In this document: positions 8,222 to 18,890 of the stretch, one piece after another
Layout of the letters: every line of letters begins with the position of its first letter
Position numbering within the stretch: the stretch's first letter is position 1
DNA from: CAYJPV01 sp964396055
GTDB lineage: Bacteria; Acidobacteriota; Vicinamibacteria; Vicinamibacterales; JAKQTR01
Assembly (NCBI GenBank): GCA_964396055.1
Contig: CAYNDV010000018.1
Span: forward strand, 1 to 50,155
Length of the DNA: 50,155 nt
Reading direction: 5' to 3'
Translations under genes and position numbers: made by a program
The notes under the pieces: model-generated
The model's database searches: none
Seen by the model: only the letters and a program-made list of their open reading frames with translations
Told to the model about the DNA's origin: nothing

Positions 8222-10423
8222 ATGCGCCTGAACCATCCCGCAGGAGCCTTCGCCCTCGTGCTTGCCGCTGCCCTCACCGTGCCGGGCGGTGGCGTTCCGG
8301 CCGCGGTCGGCCCGCGGGCCCACGTCGCGGCGCCGGCGGTCGTGGCACGGGTGAAACCCGTGCTGACCATCGACGGCCAGGCGTTCAAGGATCTGAACGC
8401 CAACGGGCGGCTCGATCGGTACGAGGACTGGCGCCTCGACGCGGCGGCGCGCGCTGCCGACCTGGTGGCGTTGATGACGCCCGACGAGAAGGCGGGGATG
8501 ATGCTGATCGACACGCTCAACCCCGGCCCCGGCGGCGTGGTGGCCGACCCGGCCGCCGAGTACATCCGGAAGCAGAAGATGACGCGGTTCATCTTCCGCA
8601 GCGTCGTCACCGCCACCCCGGTGGCCTCGCCGCGGGCCGGACTTGCCGGCGCGCAGGTCACACCCGGGCAGGCCGCCACCTGGACCAACGCCATCCAGGA
8701 GATGGCCGAAGGCACCCGCCTCGGCATTCCCGTGGTGTTCAAGTCGAACGCCCGCAACCACTACGAACGCAACGCCCGGTTCGGCATCAACACCGAGGCG
8801 GGCTCGTTCTCGGAATGGCCGAAGGAAGCGGGGCTGGCGGCGACGCGCGACCTGGAACTGATCGCCGAGTTCGCGCGCACCATGGGCCAGGAATGGCGCG
8901 CCATCGGGGTGCGCGCGATGTACGGCTACATGGCCGACCTCATCACCGAACCGCGCTGGTACCGGGTGCACGAGTGTTTCACGGAGGATGCCGACCTGGC
9001 GTCGGACATCATGCGGACGCTCGTGGCGAACCTGCAGGGCGGAAGCGTGACACCGGCCACGCACGTGGCGCTGACGATCAAGCACTTCCCGGGAGGGGGC
9101 CCGCAGGAAGGTGGCCTCGACCCGCACTTCACGTTCGGCAAGCACCAGGTCTACCCGGCCGGCCGCTTCGGTGACCAACTCAAGCCGTTCAAGGCCGCCA
9201 TCGACGCGGGCGTCTCCGCGGTGATGCCGTACTACGGCGTGCCGGTGGACGTCCGGCACGAGGGCGTGTTGTACGACCGGGTGGGCATGGCCTTCTCGCC
9301 GCAGATCGTCACGGGACTGCTCCGCGGCCGGCTCGGGTTCACGGGCTACGTCAACTCCGACACGGGCATCGTGCACGATCGGGCCTGGGGCCTGGAGCAG
9401 AAGTCGGTGGCGGAACGCGTGGCTGCGGCCATCAACGGCGGCACCGACGTGTTGTCCGGGTTCCACGACGCGCAGGCTGTGCTCGACCTGCTGACCGCCG
9501 GCCTGGTGTCCGCGACGCGGGCTGACGAAGCCGTCACCCGACTGCTGCTCGAGCAGTTCCGGCTCGGCCTGTTCGAAGACCCGTACGTCGACGCCACCGC
9601 AGCCGGGGCCATCATCGGTCGCGCCGACTTCCGGGCGAAGGCGCTCGAGGGCCAGCGCCGATCGATTGTGCTGCTGCAGAACGCCGGCGCCACGCTGCCG
9701 CTGCCTGCGCCCACGCCCGAGCGGCCCGTGCGTCTCTACACGATGGGGCTCAATCCGGACGTGGTCGGGGCCGTGTCCTACGGAGGCTACCAGGTCGTGA
9801 ACGGCGAGTACGACGCGGCGAAGGGCGGCGCGCGCCCGACGGCGGCCGGCAGCGACTTCGCCCTGATCCGCATCGAGGTGTCCAACCCCCGCCAGGCGAC
9901 GTCGGCCTACGCCAGCGGCGACCCGAAGACGGGCGCGAGCGTGGCGCACATCAACCCCGCCACGGGCAGAACCTGGGGAGCCGACGATCCGGGCGGCCTC
10001 GACAACGGCCTGCGGTTCGGCGGTGCGTTCCCGTGGGAGGTCGGCCAGCTGTCCTTCACGGCGATGGCCGCCTCACAGTCGTGGGCCGTTACACCGCCGC
10101 TGGCGGACATTCAGGCCGTGATGCGCGAAGTGGGCCCCGGGAAGACCGTGCTGTGCATCTACTTCCGCCAGCCCTACGTCCTCGACGACGCGAGCGGATT
10201 GCGCCAGGCTGGTGCGATCCTGGCGGGCTTCGGCGTGAGCGACGCCGCGCTGATGGATGTCATGACGGGACGCGCCGTGCCACGGGGCAAGCTGCCGTTC
10301 GCGCTGGCCCGCACCCTGGAGGCGGTCGCGAACAACGCGCCGGACGCGCCGGGCTATCCGCCGGCCGACACGCTGTTTCCGTTCGGCCACGGCCTGACCT
10401 ACGCGCCGTCGCTCAGGCGGTGA
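8222..10423 (+). CDS. Exported glycoside hydrolase family 3 (beta-glucosidase-like)
   Basis: The predicted protein has 733 residues with a Sec-type signal (MRLNHPAGAFALVLAAALTV), followed by a region with DLNANGRLDRYEDWR that is common before the catalytic domain of secreted GH3 enzymes. The (beta/alpha)8 domain spans about residues 70-430 and includes KHFPGGGPQEGG. The predicted nucleophile is D380 in VNSDTG, where many relatives have SDW. The C-terminal alpha/beta sandwich domain starts near SIVLLQNAGATLPLP and ends with LFPFGHGLTY, another GH3 hallmark. It would release terminal sugars from oligosaccharides in the periplasm; the exact substrate cannot be read. It overlaps the 3' end of the convergent permease by 11 bp. 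Confidence 0.92.
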   Translation: MRLNHPAGAFALVLAAALTVPGGGVPAAVGPRAHVAAPAVVARVKPVLTIDGQAFKDLNANGRLDRYEDWRLDAAARAADLVALMTPDEKAGMMLIDTLNPGPGGVVADPAAEYIRKQKMTRFIFRSVVTATPVASPRAGLAGAQVTPGQAATWTNAIQEMAEGTRLGIPVVFKSNARNHYERNARFGINTEAGSFSEWPKEAGLAATRDLELIAEFARTMGQEWRAIGVRAMYGYMADLITEPRWYRVHECFTEDADLASDIMRTLVANLQGGSVTPATHVALTIKHFPGGGPQEGGLDPHFTFGKHQVYPAGRFGDQLKPFKAAIDAGVSAVMPYYGVPVDVRHEGVLYDRVGMAFSPQIVTGLLRGRLGFTGYVNSDTGIVHDRAWGLEQKSVAERVAAAINGGTDVLSGFHDAQAVLDLLTAGLVSATRADEAVTRLLLEQFRLGLFEDPYVDATAAGAIIGRADFRAKALEGQRRSIVLLQNAGATLPLPAPTPERPVRLYTMGLNPDVVGAVSYGGYQVVNGEYDAAKGGARPTAAGSDFALIRIEVSNPRQATSAYASGDPKTGASVAHINPATGRTWGADDPGGLDNGLRFGGAFPWEVGQLSFTAMAASQSWAVTPPLADIQAVMREVGPGKTVLCIYFRQPYVLDDASGLRQAGAILAGFGVSDAALMDVMTGRAVPRGKLPFALARTLEAVANNAPDAPGYPPADTLFPFGHGLTYAPSLRR

Positions 10424-11761
10424 ACGGCCAGTGGCGGGTGTGGCGCGCCCACGCCAGGAAGGCGGCCGCGCCGAGCAGCAGCGTCCCAAGGCCGAAGGCG
10501 ATCACCTCCACGCCGGACGTCGCGAAGAGGAAGATCCAGCCGAACAGGGCGACGAGGTTGGGCACCGGGTAGAGCCACACGCGGAAGGGCCTTGGCATGT
10601 CGGGCGCGTGCCGGCGCAGCAGGCTGAGCGCCACGATCTGCCCGATGAACTGCACGAGGATCCGGGTGGTGATCAGGGCATCGATCACCATCCCCAGCGA
10701 CAGGGTGCTCGCCAGAATCGCCACGGTCCCCATCACCAGCAGCGAGACGTGCGGGAACTGGCCGGTCGGGTGCAGGCGGGCGAACACGCGGAAGAACGAG
10801 CCGTCGCGGGCCGCCGCATACGGGATGCGCGAGTACCCGAGCAGCAGCGCGAAGACGGATCCAAACGCCGTCCACAGCACGAGGGCCGTGAAGAGCGTCG
10901 CGACCTGCGGCCCGTACACGCGCTCCATGAAGACAGACACGACGAAGTCCGCCTCGGGATGGGCCGCGGCCGGCACGAACTCGCGCCACGGCACCACCCC
11001 GATGATCGAGAGGTTGATTCCGATGTAGATGATGGCCACGGCCACCACGCTGATCAGGATCGAGCGCGGGATGACCCGGCCCGGGTCCCGCACTTCGTCG
11101 CCGATGTAGGCCACGTTGTAGTAGCCGAGGTAGTCGTAGATCCCGATGCGCGACGCCGCGCCCAGCCCGAACAGGAACCCGAGCGAGAACGACAGGCCGC
11201 CCGGCGGCACGTCGAACGCCACCGCCGGGTCGAAGTGGAGCGCCCCGGTCACGATGACGGCCGCGGTGGTGAGGATCGTCCCGACCCACAAGCCGACCGT
11301 GAGCCGGCCCACCGAGTCGATCCGGCGGTACAGCAGCACGATGTTGAGCACGCCGACGGCGATCGCCACGCCGACAGTGCCGGCCGGAGAGAGGCCGGCC
11401 CAGACGTAGCGCAGGTACCGCGCGAACCCGATGTACCCCGACGCGATCTCGAGCGGGCCGCTGAGGATGAACTGCCAGATGAACAGGAATCCGGCGAGCC
11501 GCCCCCACCGCTCCCGGCCGAAGCCCTCCCGCAGGTACTGGTACGACCCGCCCGATCCGGGCATGGCCGCGCCCAACTCGCTCCAGACCAGCCCGTCCGC
11601 CAGCACGATGACGAGCGCCACGGCCCAGCCGACCAGGGCCTGCGGCCCGCCGAGGGCCGACATCAGCAGCGGGATCGTGATGAACGGCCCGATGCCGATC
11701 ATGTTCGACATGTTCAGCGCCGTGGCCTGGAGCAGGCCGAAGCGCCGAACCAGCGCGGGCG

Positions 11762-11765
<4 letters not shown>
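10413..11765 (-). CDS. APC-superfamily amino acid permease
   Basis: This 450-residue inner-membrane transporter has about 12 hydrophobic helices. The first helix region LLQATALNMSNMIGIGPFITIP contains the glycine-rich unwound segment that binds substrate in APC-fold carriers. GSGGSYQYLREGFG and the SRIPYAAARDGSFF segment are typical of the amino acid/polyamine/organocation group. Its ATG overlaps the stop of the PIG-L gene as ATGA (11762-11765), so it is translationally coupled downstream of that gene. The pairing with a deacetylase raises the possibility that it carries a released amino compound, but the substrate is unknown. Confidence 0.9.
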
Positions 11766-12679
<914 letters not shown>

Positions 12680-12792
12680 CGAGGGTTCCTCCTGACGGAT
12701 GCGCGCCAGTGTACAGCAGGTACCGCCCGGCCTCACGCCCGGCGCCGACCTGGGTGATAATGGCCACGGCCCCACGGGCCACAGGAGGGTCT

Positions 12793-13746
12793 ATGGACCG
12801 CCGCGACTTCCTCAAGACCACGTCCGCCGCGTCCCTGGCGGCCTGCTTTCCCGCCACGCTCGCCGGAATCGAGCGCGTCGTCGTGCCGGGCGCAATCGAG
12901 CGCCGCGCCCTCGGCCGTACGGGTGAGCGGCTCTCCGTCATCGGCTTCGGCGGCATCGTCGTGATGAACGCGTCTACGGAGGAGGCCGCCAGGCGCGTGG
13001 CGGCGGCCGTGGACCGCGGGGTGAACTACTTCGACGTGGCCCCCAGCTACGGCAACGCGGAGCAGATGCTGGGCCCCGCGCTGCAGCCGTATCGGAAGGG
13101 CGTCTTCCTCGCGTGCAAGACCACCGAGCGCGGCAGGGACGGCGCGCGGAAGGAACTCGAAAACTCGCTGAAGACGCTCCGGACCAACCACCTGGACCTC
13201 TACCAGCTCCACGCGGTGACGACGATGGAGGACGTCGAGCGGATCTTCGGCCCAGGCGGCGCGATGGAGACGTTCCTGGCGGCCCGGAAGGAGGGCCTGA
13301 CGAGGTTCCTGGGTTTTTCGGCGCACTCCGTCGAAGCGGCCCTGGCGCTGATGACGCGGTTCGACTTCGACACGATCCTCTTCCCGACCAACGCCGCGAC
13401 GTGGCACGCGGGGAACTTCGGTCCCCAGGTGCTGGCGCAGGCCCAGGAGAAGCGGATGGGGATTCTCGCGCTGAAGGCGATGGCGCGCGGCCCCTGGCCG
13501 GCCGGCGCCGACCGCTCCCGCTATCCGAAGTGCTGGTACGAGCCGCTCAGCGAGCCGGCCGACGCATTGGCCGGCCTGCGATTCACATTGTCGCACCCGG
13601 TCACCGCGGCCATCCCGCCTGGCGACGAACGGCTCTTCGCACTGGCGCTGGACCTGGCCTCACGGTTCACGCCGCTGAGCGCCGACGAGGCGCGCGCCAT
13701 CAAAGAACGGGCCCTGACGACCACACCCCTCTTCAAGGTGTCCTAG
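12793..13746 (+). CDS. Tat-exported aldo/keto reductase
   Basis: The 317-residue protein starts MDRRDFLKTTSAASLAACF, a twin-arginine signal. It is followed by an aldo/keto reductase TIM barrel with the catalytic tetrad D81, Y86, K109 and H140 all present. AKRs reduce carbonyls or oxidise alcohols with NADP(H); Tat export fits a cofactor bound before export. AGGAGG at 12783-12788 fixes the ATG at 12793. It is divergent from the PIG-L gene across about 110 bp and overlaps the 3' end of the convergent DUF1080 gene by 14 bp. Substrate unknown; a sugar is likely from context. Confidence 0.9.
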   Translation: MDRRDFLKTTSAASLAACFPATLAGIERVVVPGAIERRALGRTGERLSVIGFGGIVVMNASTEEAARRVAAAVDRGVNYFDVAPSYGNAEQMLGPALQPYRKGVFLACKTTERGRDGARKELENSLKTLRTNHLDLYQLHAVTTMEDVERIFGPGGAMETFLAARKEGLTRFLGFSAHSVEAALALMTRFDFDTILFPTNAATWHAGNFGPQVLAQAQEKRMGILALKAMARGPWPAGADRSRYPKCWYEPLSEPADALAGLRFTLSHPVTAAIPPGDERLFALALDLASRFTPLSADEARAIKERALTTTPLFKVS

Positions 13747-14575
13747 GGGTCTGGAGGGGAAGGAGGTCGATGCGACGGATGTAGATCTCGGCGCCCTCCG
13801 ACTGAATGACGATGCGGCCGTGCGTGGGGCTCAGGCGAAAGGCCTCGGCCACCACGGTGCCGTTGACGATGTTGGTCATCCGGTCGCCGTCGGCGATGAC
13901 CTCCAGGCGCGTCCACTCGCCGTACGGGCTCTCGACATCCGCGCGGCCCCGGAAGCTCAGCCGATCCTGCCAGTCCACGTCGCGGCCCGCCCAGTTGAGG
14001 CGTCCGGTCTGGAACACCTGCTCGCCGCCGTTCGGATCGAAGACCGGCTCGCCGTCACGGTCGCGGCGCGCCTTCGCGGTCATCGTCGGCACCACCCGCG
14101 TGCCGTCGGGCTCGAATCCGGCGACGAGAATGATGTCGCCGACGCCGCCCTCGATGATCTGGGCCTCGACCGATCGCATCCAGGGGCCATTGCCGTCGGC
14201 CGCGGTATTGCCGATCTTCCCCTGGCCGTGGATCAGCACGCCACTGTCGCGGGCAGCGTTGCGGCGGTTGCCCCAGGTCACGGGCCCCCATCGGAATTCC
14301 ACGATCAGCCGGTAGTCACGGAACGACTCACGGGTGACGATACCGCCCCATCGCTCACCGCTGATCCGGATGGCGGGCGCGCCATCCACCTGATCGACCA
14401 CGGTGAACACCCGCAGCGGGTCGGAGTGGTGGTCGTCGACGAGCCACGTTTCGAACCGCTCGAGGGTCTTGCCGTCGAACAGCCGGATCGTGTCGACCGG
14501 CCGGGTTGGCTCCTGCGCGGCCGCGGCTGCCGTCGTCAGAAGCGCCAGGGTCCACGCGCAGAGGACTCGTCGCAC
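13733..14575 (-). CDS. Exported DUF1080 (3-keto-disaccharide hydrolase-like) protein
   Basis: The product has 280 residues with a signal peptide ending around TAAAAAQEPT, then a single concanavalin-like beta-sandwich. The segments IRLFDGKTLERFETW, RDYRLIVEFRWG, DSGVLIHGQG and EWTRLEVIADGDRMTNIVNG are typical of the DUF1080 family. Some members hydrolyse 3-keto-glycosides. Two GTG codons lie at the start. I prefer the one at 14575 because GGGAGG sits 5 nt upstream, whereas it abuts the one at 14581. The gene follows the acyltransferase gene by about 50 bp on the same strand and may be its operon partner. Confidence 0.85.
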   Translation of the reverse strand: MRRVLCAWTLALLTTAAAAAQEPTRPVDTIRLFDGKTLERFETWLVDDHHSDPLRVFTVVDQVDGAPAIRISGERWGGIVTRESFRDYRLIVEFRWGPVTWGNRRNAARDSGVLIHGQGKIGNTAADGNGPWMRSVEAQIIEGGVGDIILVAGFEPDGTRVVPTMTAKARRDRDGEPVFDPNGGEQVFQTGRLNWAGRDVDWQDRLSFRGRADVESPYGEWTRLEVIADGDRMTNIVNGTVVAEAFRLSPTHGRIVIQSEGAEIYIRRIDLLPLQTPRTP

Positions 14576-14624
14576 AGTCACCTCCCGTGTCTATCTGGAT
14601 CGGGTCGCAAACACCGCTGGGTCG

Positions 14625-15830
14625 CTAGATGCGCAGGAAGAGCCGGCGGCGGTACATCCACCAGAGCATCACCCAGTATGACGCAAGGATCAACGCCCCC
14701 ATGACGAACGGCTCGTAGGCGGCACCGAACGCCGCGAACACGCCGGGGCCGAGATGGCGCAGGAAGGCCCCCCGCAGGAAGTCCTCGAACAGGTGCGCAA
14801 TCATGTAGGCCGCGATCGAGTTCATCCCGATCACGACCAGCGGGAACGCCGGCCGCCGCAGCCCCCGCATGTCGATGACGGCGAAGAAGCCCGCCAGCAG
14901 CAGCAGGCACCACCCGCCGCTGAACAACGTCCACGCCGGCGTCCAGATCCGCTTCACCGACGGGCAGATGCCCGTGGCATCCATCAGCCACCCGGCTGCC
15001 AGCAGGCCCGCGCCGGCCGCCACCAGCCAGGTCAGCTTCGCGCGCGGCGACCGATCGCTGCGCATGACACGCCCGGCCACGAGGCCGAGCAGCATCGTGC
15101 CCAGCGTGGGTACGAAGCTGAGGGTGGCGTATCCCCCGCGGTTGAAGGTGAACCAGCCGTCAGGCGGGAACAGATTCAGGAACCAACGGTCGAAGGCCCA
15201 CGCCAGGTTGGTGTTCTTGTTCCAGTGGGCCGCAAAACCCTGATAGTTGTGCGCCCAGTCGGGTGTCACGCCCGTGAGGCTCCAGTCGAAGCCGGGCCCC
15301 GGCAGCGGGTAGAGCGCGAAGGCGGCCCAGTAGCCGGCCAGGACGAGCACGAAAGCCACCCACACGTCGCGCGTGGGGCGCAGCCCCAGCAGGAAGAGCA
15401 CGCCGTAGCCCAGGCCGATCTGCGTCAGCGTGTCCTCGAAGGTGAACCGCGTGTGGTCGTACCCGAACGACCGCAGGAAGATCCCCAGGGCCACCAGGAC
15501 GAACGCGCGCCAGAAGGCGTGGCCCACCAGGAACGGCGTGGACTGCCCCTTCGCCTGCCGGCTGGCCAGCGAGTACGGCACGGCCACGCCGACCATGAAG
15601 GAGAACGACGGCTGGATGAGGTCGTGGAGCGAACACCCCGCCCAGGGCACGTGCGTCTGGTGATAGGCCAGCACGCCCCATAGCCAGCTGCCCGGCACGC
15701 GGGCCGCGACCTCGGCGAGGCGCAGCACCTCGGCCATCATCAGGAACATGACGAAGCCACGGTAGGCATCGAGCGACGTGAGGCGCGGCGCCTCGGCGGC
15801 ACGGGCGGCGGACGGCTGGGCAGGTGTCAC
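14625..15830 (-). CDS. HGSNAT/NagX-like transmembrane acyltransferase (DUF5009 type)
   Basis: This protein of about 401 residues has some ten membrane helices. It opens with RLTSLDAYRGFVMFLMM, the signature of the heparan-alpha-glucosaminide N-acetyltransferase-like family. PSFSFMVGVAVPYS and MNSIAAYMIAHLFEDFLRG are also characteristic. Related proteins move an acetyl group across the membrane to a sugar amino group. The GTG at 15830 (VTPAQPSAARAAE) is a compromise start: homology begins about 15 residues later and there is no clear ribosome site. A PIG-L deacetylase 2-3 kb away suggests opposite chemistry on amino-sugar acetyl groups, but that is inference. Confidence 0.82.
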   Translation of the reverse strand: MTPAQPSAARAAEAPRLTSLDAYRGFVMFLMMAEVLRLAEVAARVPGSWLWGVLAYHQTHVPWAGCSLHDLIQPSFSFMVGVAVPYSLASRQAKGQSTPFLVGHAFWRAFVLVALGIFLRSFGYDHTRFTFEDTLTQIGLGYGVLFLLGLRPTRDVWVAFVLVLAGYWAAFALYPLPGPGFDWSLTGVTPDWAHNYQGFAAHWNKNTNLAWAFDRWFLNLFPPDGWFTFNRGGYATLSFVPTLGTMLLGLVAGRVMRSDRSPRAKLTWLVAAGAGLLAAGWLMDATGICPSVKRIWTPAWTLFSGGWCLLLLAGFFAVIDMRGLRRPAFPLVVIGMNSIAAYMIAHLFEDFLRGAFLRHLGPGVFAAFGAAYEPFVMGALILASYWVMLWWMYRRRLFLRI

Positions 15831-15917
15831 GCGCCGGATAATACTCCGGGCGGGCCGAAATCGAACCGGATTGATGTCCGCCCGGCACACAGGCCGTCGA
15901 GCCCACCGCACGGCCCG

Positions 15918-18584
15918 TCAACGGCCGTGTCCGAACCAGAAACTCGCCTTGACCATCAGTACATCATCGGCCGGCGCCGAGAGCATGCCCGACAGGTCGC
16001 TGCCCAGGTCGAAGTCGCCGTCCTGGACCGCGTCCCGCCGCTGCTGCGTCCAGACGACATAGAGCGACGAGCCGGGGCGGAACTCCCAGCGGAAGACCGC
16101 GTTCACCCGCAGGGACCTGACGTTAAAATCCGGCCGCGCGATCGAGAACGGCTCAGCGGGCCCGGGGCCGTCCGGGTCGATCAGGTACCGGTTGCCCGCC
16201 GGCTCGATCGTGCCGGCGTCGATGCCGTAGCGGAGAAAGTCGAACGTCCGCGGCGCCGCCACTTCCTTGATGGCGCCGTAGCCGCCGGCCGAGATGAGCG
16301 GCTGCATGAAGACCTGGAGCGAGGTACGAGGCGACGTGGCGAGGTTCAGCCGCATCGTGCCCGCCACCTCGGTCTGGGCCAGCGCGCCGAACACGTACCG
16401 ACGGCCGTAGGTCTGCGTGGCGAGGGCGTCGGCCACGGTGCTGAGGTACTGCGCCGCCACGATGTTGCGGCGGACGGTCGGGCCCGCGGTCAGGGTAAGG
16501 GCCGGCAGCGGGCGCCACGACACCTGAAGGTCGACGGCCGTGGAGGACGCATCGTACTCGCGCGCCGTGTAGGTGGCACCGGTCGACACCACGAACCGGC
16601 GGCGCGAGTCGGTGGCGATGCCGACCTGCACACCGGCGTTGCCGGGCCGGATGACCGTCGGCCCGCCGCGCGTCAACTTGTCGTCCCAGACCCGCTTCGC
16701 GTAGGACACCTGCAGGCTGCTGCGCCAGAAGTTCCGGAACTGGAGCGACACCGCGCTTTGCCAGCCGTCGCCCTGCGATTCACGGCCGTAGTTCCAGGTC
16801 CACCACTTCGACACCCACCACTGACGCTCGCGCGTCCAGCGATCCGGCGTGAGGCGCCGGAAGAGGACCATGGCATGGCCGCCGGCCCGGTCGGTCTGCG
16901 TCGAATAGCCGGCGTCGTTGACCTCGAAGCCGGGACTCATGCCCCAGAGGCCGAGGTTCACCGTGACGTTGCCACGGTTGCGGTTCAGGTAGACCTGCCC
17001 CGCCCACCCCGAGAGCGCTTCCTTGGCCGGGTCGAACGTGACGTGGGGCGCGTCCGGCCGCTGGTAGTACCGCTGCTCCGCCCGTTGCACGCGCGCGATG
17101 GACGCCGCCGAGCCCTGCACATGGCTGCCGGCCACGCTGCCGTGCACGACCCAGGTGCGGGAGCGGTCGAGGAAGACGTGGCCGTCCACGCCGCCCATGA
17201 ACGCCCGGCCGACCAGCACGGCCTCGAGAGCCGGGTCGCCGCCGTCGCGGAGGACCGACGTCCCCAGGACGCCGAGCGAGACCCGCGGCCCGAACTCGCG
17301 CTGCGCCCGCAGCACCGCGTAGTTCGTGAGCGGCTCCACGTCCTGGCGGCTCGTGTCGGTCCCGTTCGACACGCGCGCCGACTCGCTGCCCGTCACCGCC
17401 TCGAGCGCGCCAAGGGTCCACCCGCCCGCGGTCCGCCCGACCAGCTTGGCAGCGCCCAGAATCGTCGTGGCGGTGGGCGCGTCCACGTAGACGCCCGTCG
17501 CCCGTCCCTGCGGCGCCCGGCCGATCCGGCGGCTGTAGAACAACGTCGGTTCCGGATAGAAGAAGGCCGAGTACGACGCGGCGCCGCTGCGGCCGAAGTT
17601 GCCGAAGGTCTTCGCCCCTTCGGTGAAGAACGGCCGCCGCTCCTCGAAGAACGTCTCGAACTGCGTCAGGTTGACCACGGCCGGGTCGACCTCCACCTGG
17701 CCGAAGTCGGGGTTGAACGTCGCGTTGAGCGCCATGCTGCTCGACAGGCCGTATTTCAGGTCCAGGCCCGCCGCGCCGAACAGCCGCGTCCCGTCGTTGA
17801 AGGGCGTTCCTGGCGGCGTCGGCGCGATGAACTCCGCCCGCGACGTGACGTACGGCATCCACTCGATCAGCGTCGGGGGATCGATGCCGGCAATGCCTTC
17901 CAGGCGGGCCATCCGCGAGGCCAGCCCCGACTCGTTCTTGGGCACCAGCTGCAGCCAGGCCGACTCGTTCCGCCGCTGGATCACCCGCTGGACGTTGATG
18001 CCCCAGGTGTGGCGGTCGGCCTTCGGGAACCGCAGCTGCGAGAGCGGGATCCGCATCTCGACCACCCACCCGTCGGGACCGCCGGCCACGGACGATTCCC
18101 AGACGCCGTCCCAGGTGCTGTCGAGGAAGCTGTCGTTGTAGATCAGCGCGTCGCGCTGGACGCCGGCCGCAGACACGGCGAACTGCGCCCCGGTCAGGCG
18201 GTCGTTGTGCGGGTCGAGATAGACGACCAGCGCATCGGCCTCGACAGCGGCGTCGCGACGCGACAACTGCCGCACCACGGCCGCCGGCTCCCGGTCGAGG
18301 AGGCGGGCACCGATGTACAGCGCGCGATCGTCGTAGGCGACGATCACCTCGGTTTCTTCGGACGCGGGCTCCCCTTCGACAGGATCGCGCTGGAGGAAGC
18401 CGGACGCCGGCGTCGCGACGCGCCAGACGTCGTCGTCGAGGCGTCCGTCGATCGCCGGGGGCACCGCAGCCCGTACCGCGGTGACCGTGCGGACGGGTTG
18501 CTGGCGGGCCGAGACCGGCAGGGCACCCACAGACGACGTCACCAGGACGACAGACAGCACACGCGCGAGCCCGCGAGCCGACAT
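15918..18584 (-). CDS. CBM9/DUF5916 outer-membrane beta-barrel protein
   Basis: The 888-residue exported protein has a signal peptide (MSARGLARVLSVVLVTSSVGALPVSA, split here only by its length limit: residues 1-26). A family-9 carbohydrate-binding-like domain follows (about 35-210: IDGRLDDDVWRVATPA, YDDRALYIGARLLD, VVEMRIPLSQLRFP). The rest is the DUF5916 region, rich in alternating beta strands and ending in an aromatic C-terminal strand (KASFWFGHGR), as for an outer-membrane barrel. FFEERRPFFTEGAKTFG is a recognisable family block. A role in binding or importing oligosaccharides is inferred. The start at 18584 is the only ATG that gives a clean signal peptide. Confidence 0.87.
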   Translation of the reverse strand: MSARGLARVLSVVLVTSSVGALPVSARQQPVRTVTAVRAAVPPAIDGRLDDDVWRVATPASGFLQRDPVEGEPASEETEVIVAYDDRALYIGARLLDREPAAVVRQLSRRDAAVEADALVVYLDPHNDRLTGAQFAVSAAGVQRDALIYNDSFLDSTWDGVWESSVAGGPDGWVVEMRIPLSQLRFPKADRHTWGINVQRVIQRRNESAWLQLVPKNESGLASRMARLEGIAGIDPPTLIEWMPYVTSRAEFIAPTPPGTPFNDGTRLFGAAGLDLKYGLSSSMALNATFNPDFGQVEVDPAVVNLTQFETFFEERRPFFTEGAKTFGNFGRSGAASYSAFFYPEPTLFYSRRIGRAPQGRATGVYVDAPTATTILGAAKLVGRTAGGWTLGALEAVTGSESARVSNGTDTSRQDVEPLTNYAVLRAQREFGPRVSLGVLGTSVLRDGGDPALEAVLVGRAFMGGVDGHVFLDRSRTWVVHGSVAGSHVQGSAASIARVQRAEQRYYQRPDAPHVTFDPAKEALSGWAGQVYLNRNRGNVTVNLGLWGMSPGFEVNDAGYSTQTDRAGGHAMVLFRRLTPDRWTRERQWWVSKWWTWNYGRESQGDGWQSAVSLQFRNFWRSSLQVSYAKRVWDDKLTRGGPTVIRPGNAGVQVGIATDSRRRFVVSTGATYTAREYDASSTAVDLQVSWRPLPALTLTAGPTVRRNIVAAQYLSTVADALATQTYGRRYVFGALAQTEVAGTMRLNLATSPRTSLQVFMQPLISAGGYGAIKEVAAPRTFDFLRYGIDAGTIEPAGNRYLIDPDGPGPAEPFSIARPDFNVRSLRVNAVFRWEFRPGSSLYVVWTQQRRDAVQDGDFDLGSDLSGMLSAPADDVLMVKASFWFGHGR

Positions 18585-18601
18585 GGGCGGACATTGTACT
18601 A

Positions 18602-18835
18602 GGGACGTGGGGCGTGGGGCGTGGGGCGTGGGGCGGAGAGGCTTGTCAGAAGCAAGAATCAAGAAGCAGGAAGAGATCACGCTGTCGCGCTGCCCGTGGC
18701 TGGACCCGCCCTCCACGCCCGGGCCGGTACGGCCGCTCCCGAGCTGCACGAGCTCGCCTGGCTCCTTCTTGCCTCTTGCTTCTTGCTTCTGACCAACCCC
18801 ACGTCCCACGCCCCACGCCCCGCGCCCCACGCCGC
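18602..18835. repeat. Long imperfect inverted repeat built of heptamers
   Basis: Both arms (about 70 bp each) consist of 7-bp tandem units: GTGGGGC ×4 and AGAAGCA-like on the left, their complements CTTCTTG ×4 and CCCCACG ×5 on the right. GTCAGAAGCAAGA (left) is the exact complement of TCTTGCTTCTGAC (right). It could extrude as a cruciform or fold as a long RNA hairpin. Confidence 0.75.
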
Positions 18836-18848
18836 GGGATCCCGTGGT

Positions 18849-18870
18849 AATATATAGGTGTCTAAACACA
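18849..18870 (+). promoter_or_regulatory. AT-rich promoter with GTGT-CTAA-ACAC dyad upstream of pirin
   Basis: TAATATATA (18849-18857) is directly followed by the dyad GTGTCTAAACAC (18858-18869), a symmetrical GTGT/ACAC site. The pirin ATG is 21 bp downstream. The position suggests a promoter with an overlapping operator for an unlinked regulator. The binding protein is unknown. Confidence 0.5.
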
Positions 18871-18890
18871 CAAATACCCCGGAGGCTCCC

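Larger units (their letters stand above)
18585..18890. other. Intergenic heptamer-repeat island and pirin promoter region
   Basis: This 306-bp stretch between two divergent genes has no credible coding sequence. Left arm: four copies of GTGGGGC (18607-18634) and then a purine-rich AGAAGCA-type stretch (to about 18673). Right arm: CTTCTTG-type heptamers (from about 18764) and then CCCCACG heptamers (to about 18835). The arms are imperfect reverse complements around an unremarkable centre of about 90 bp. The last 50 bp hold the AT-rich pirin promoter. Confidence 0.8.
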
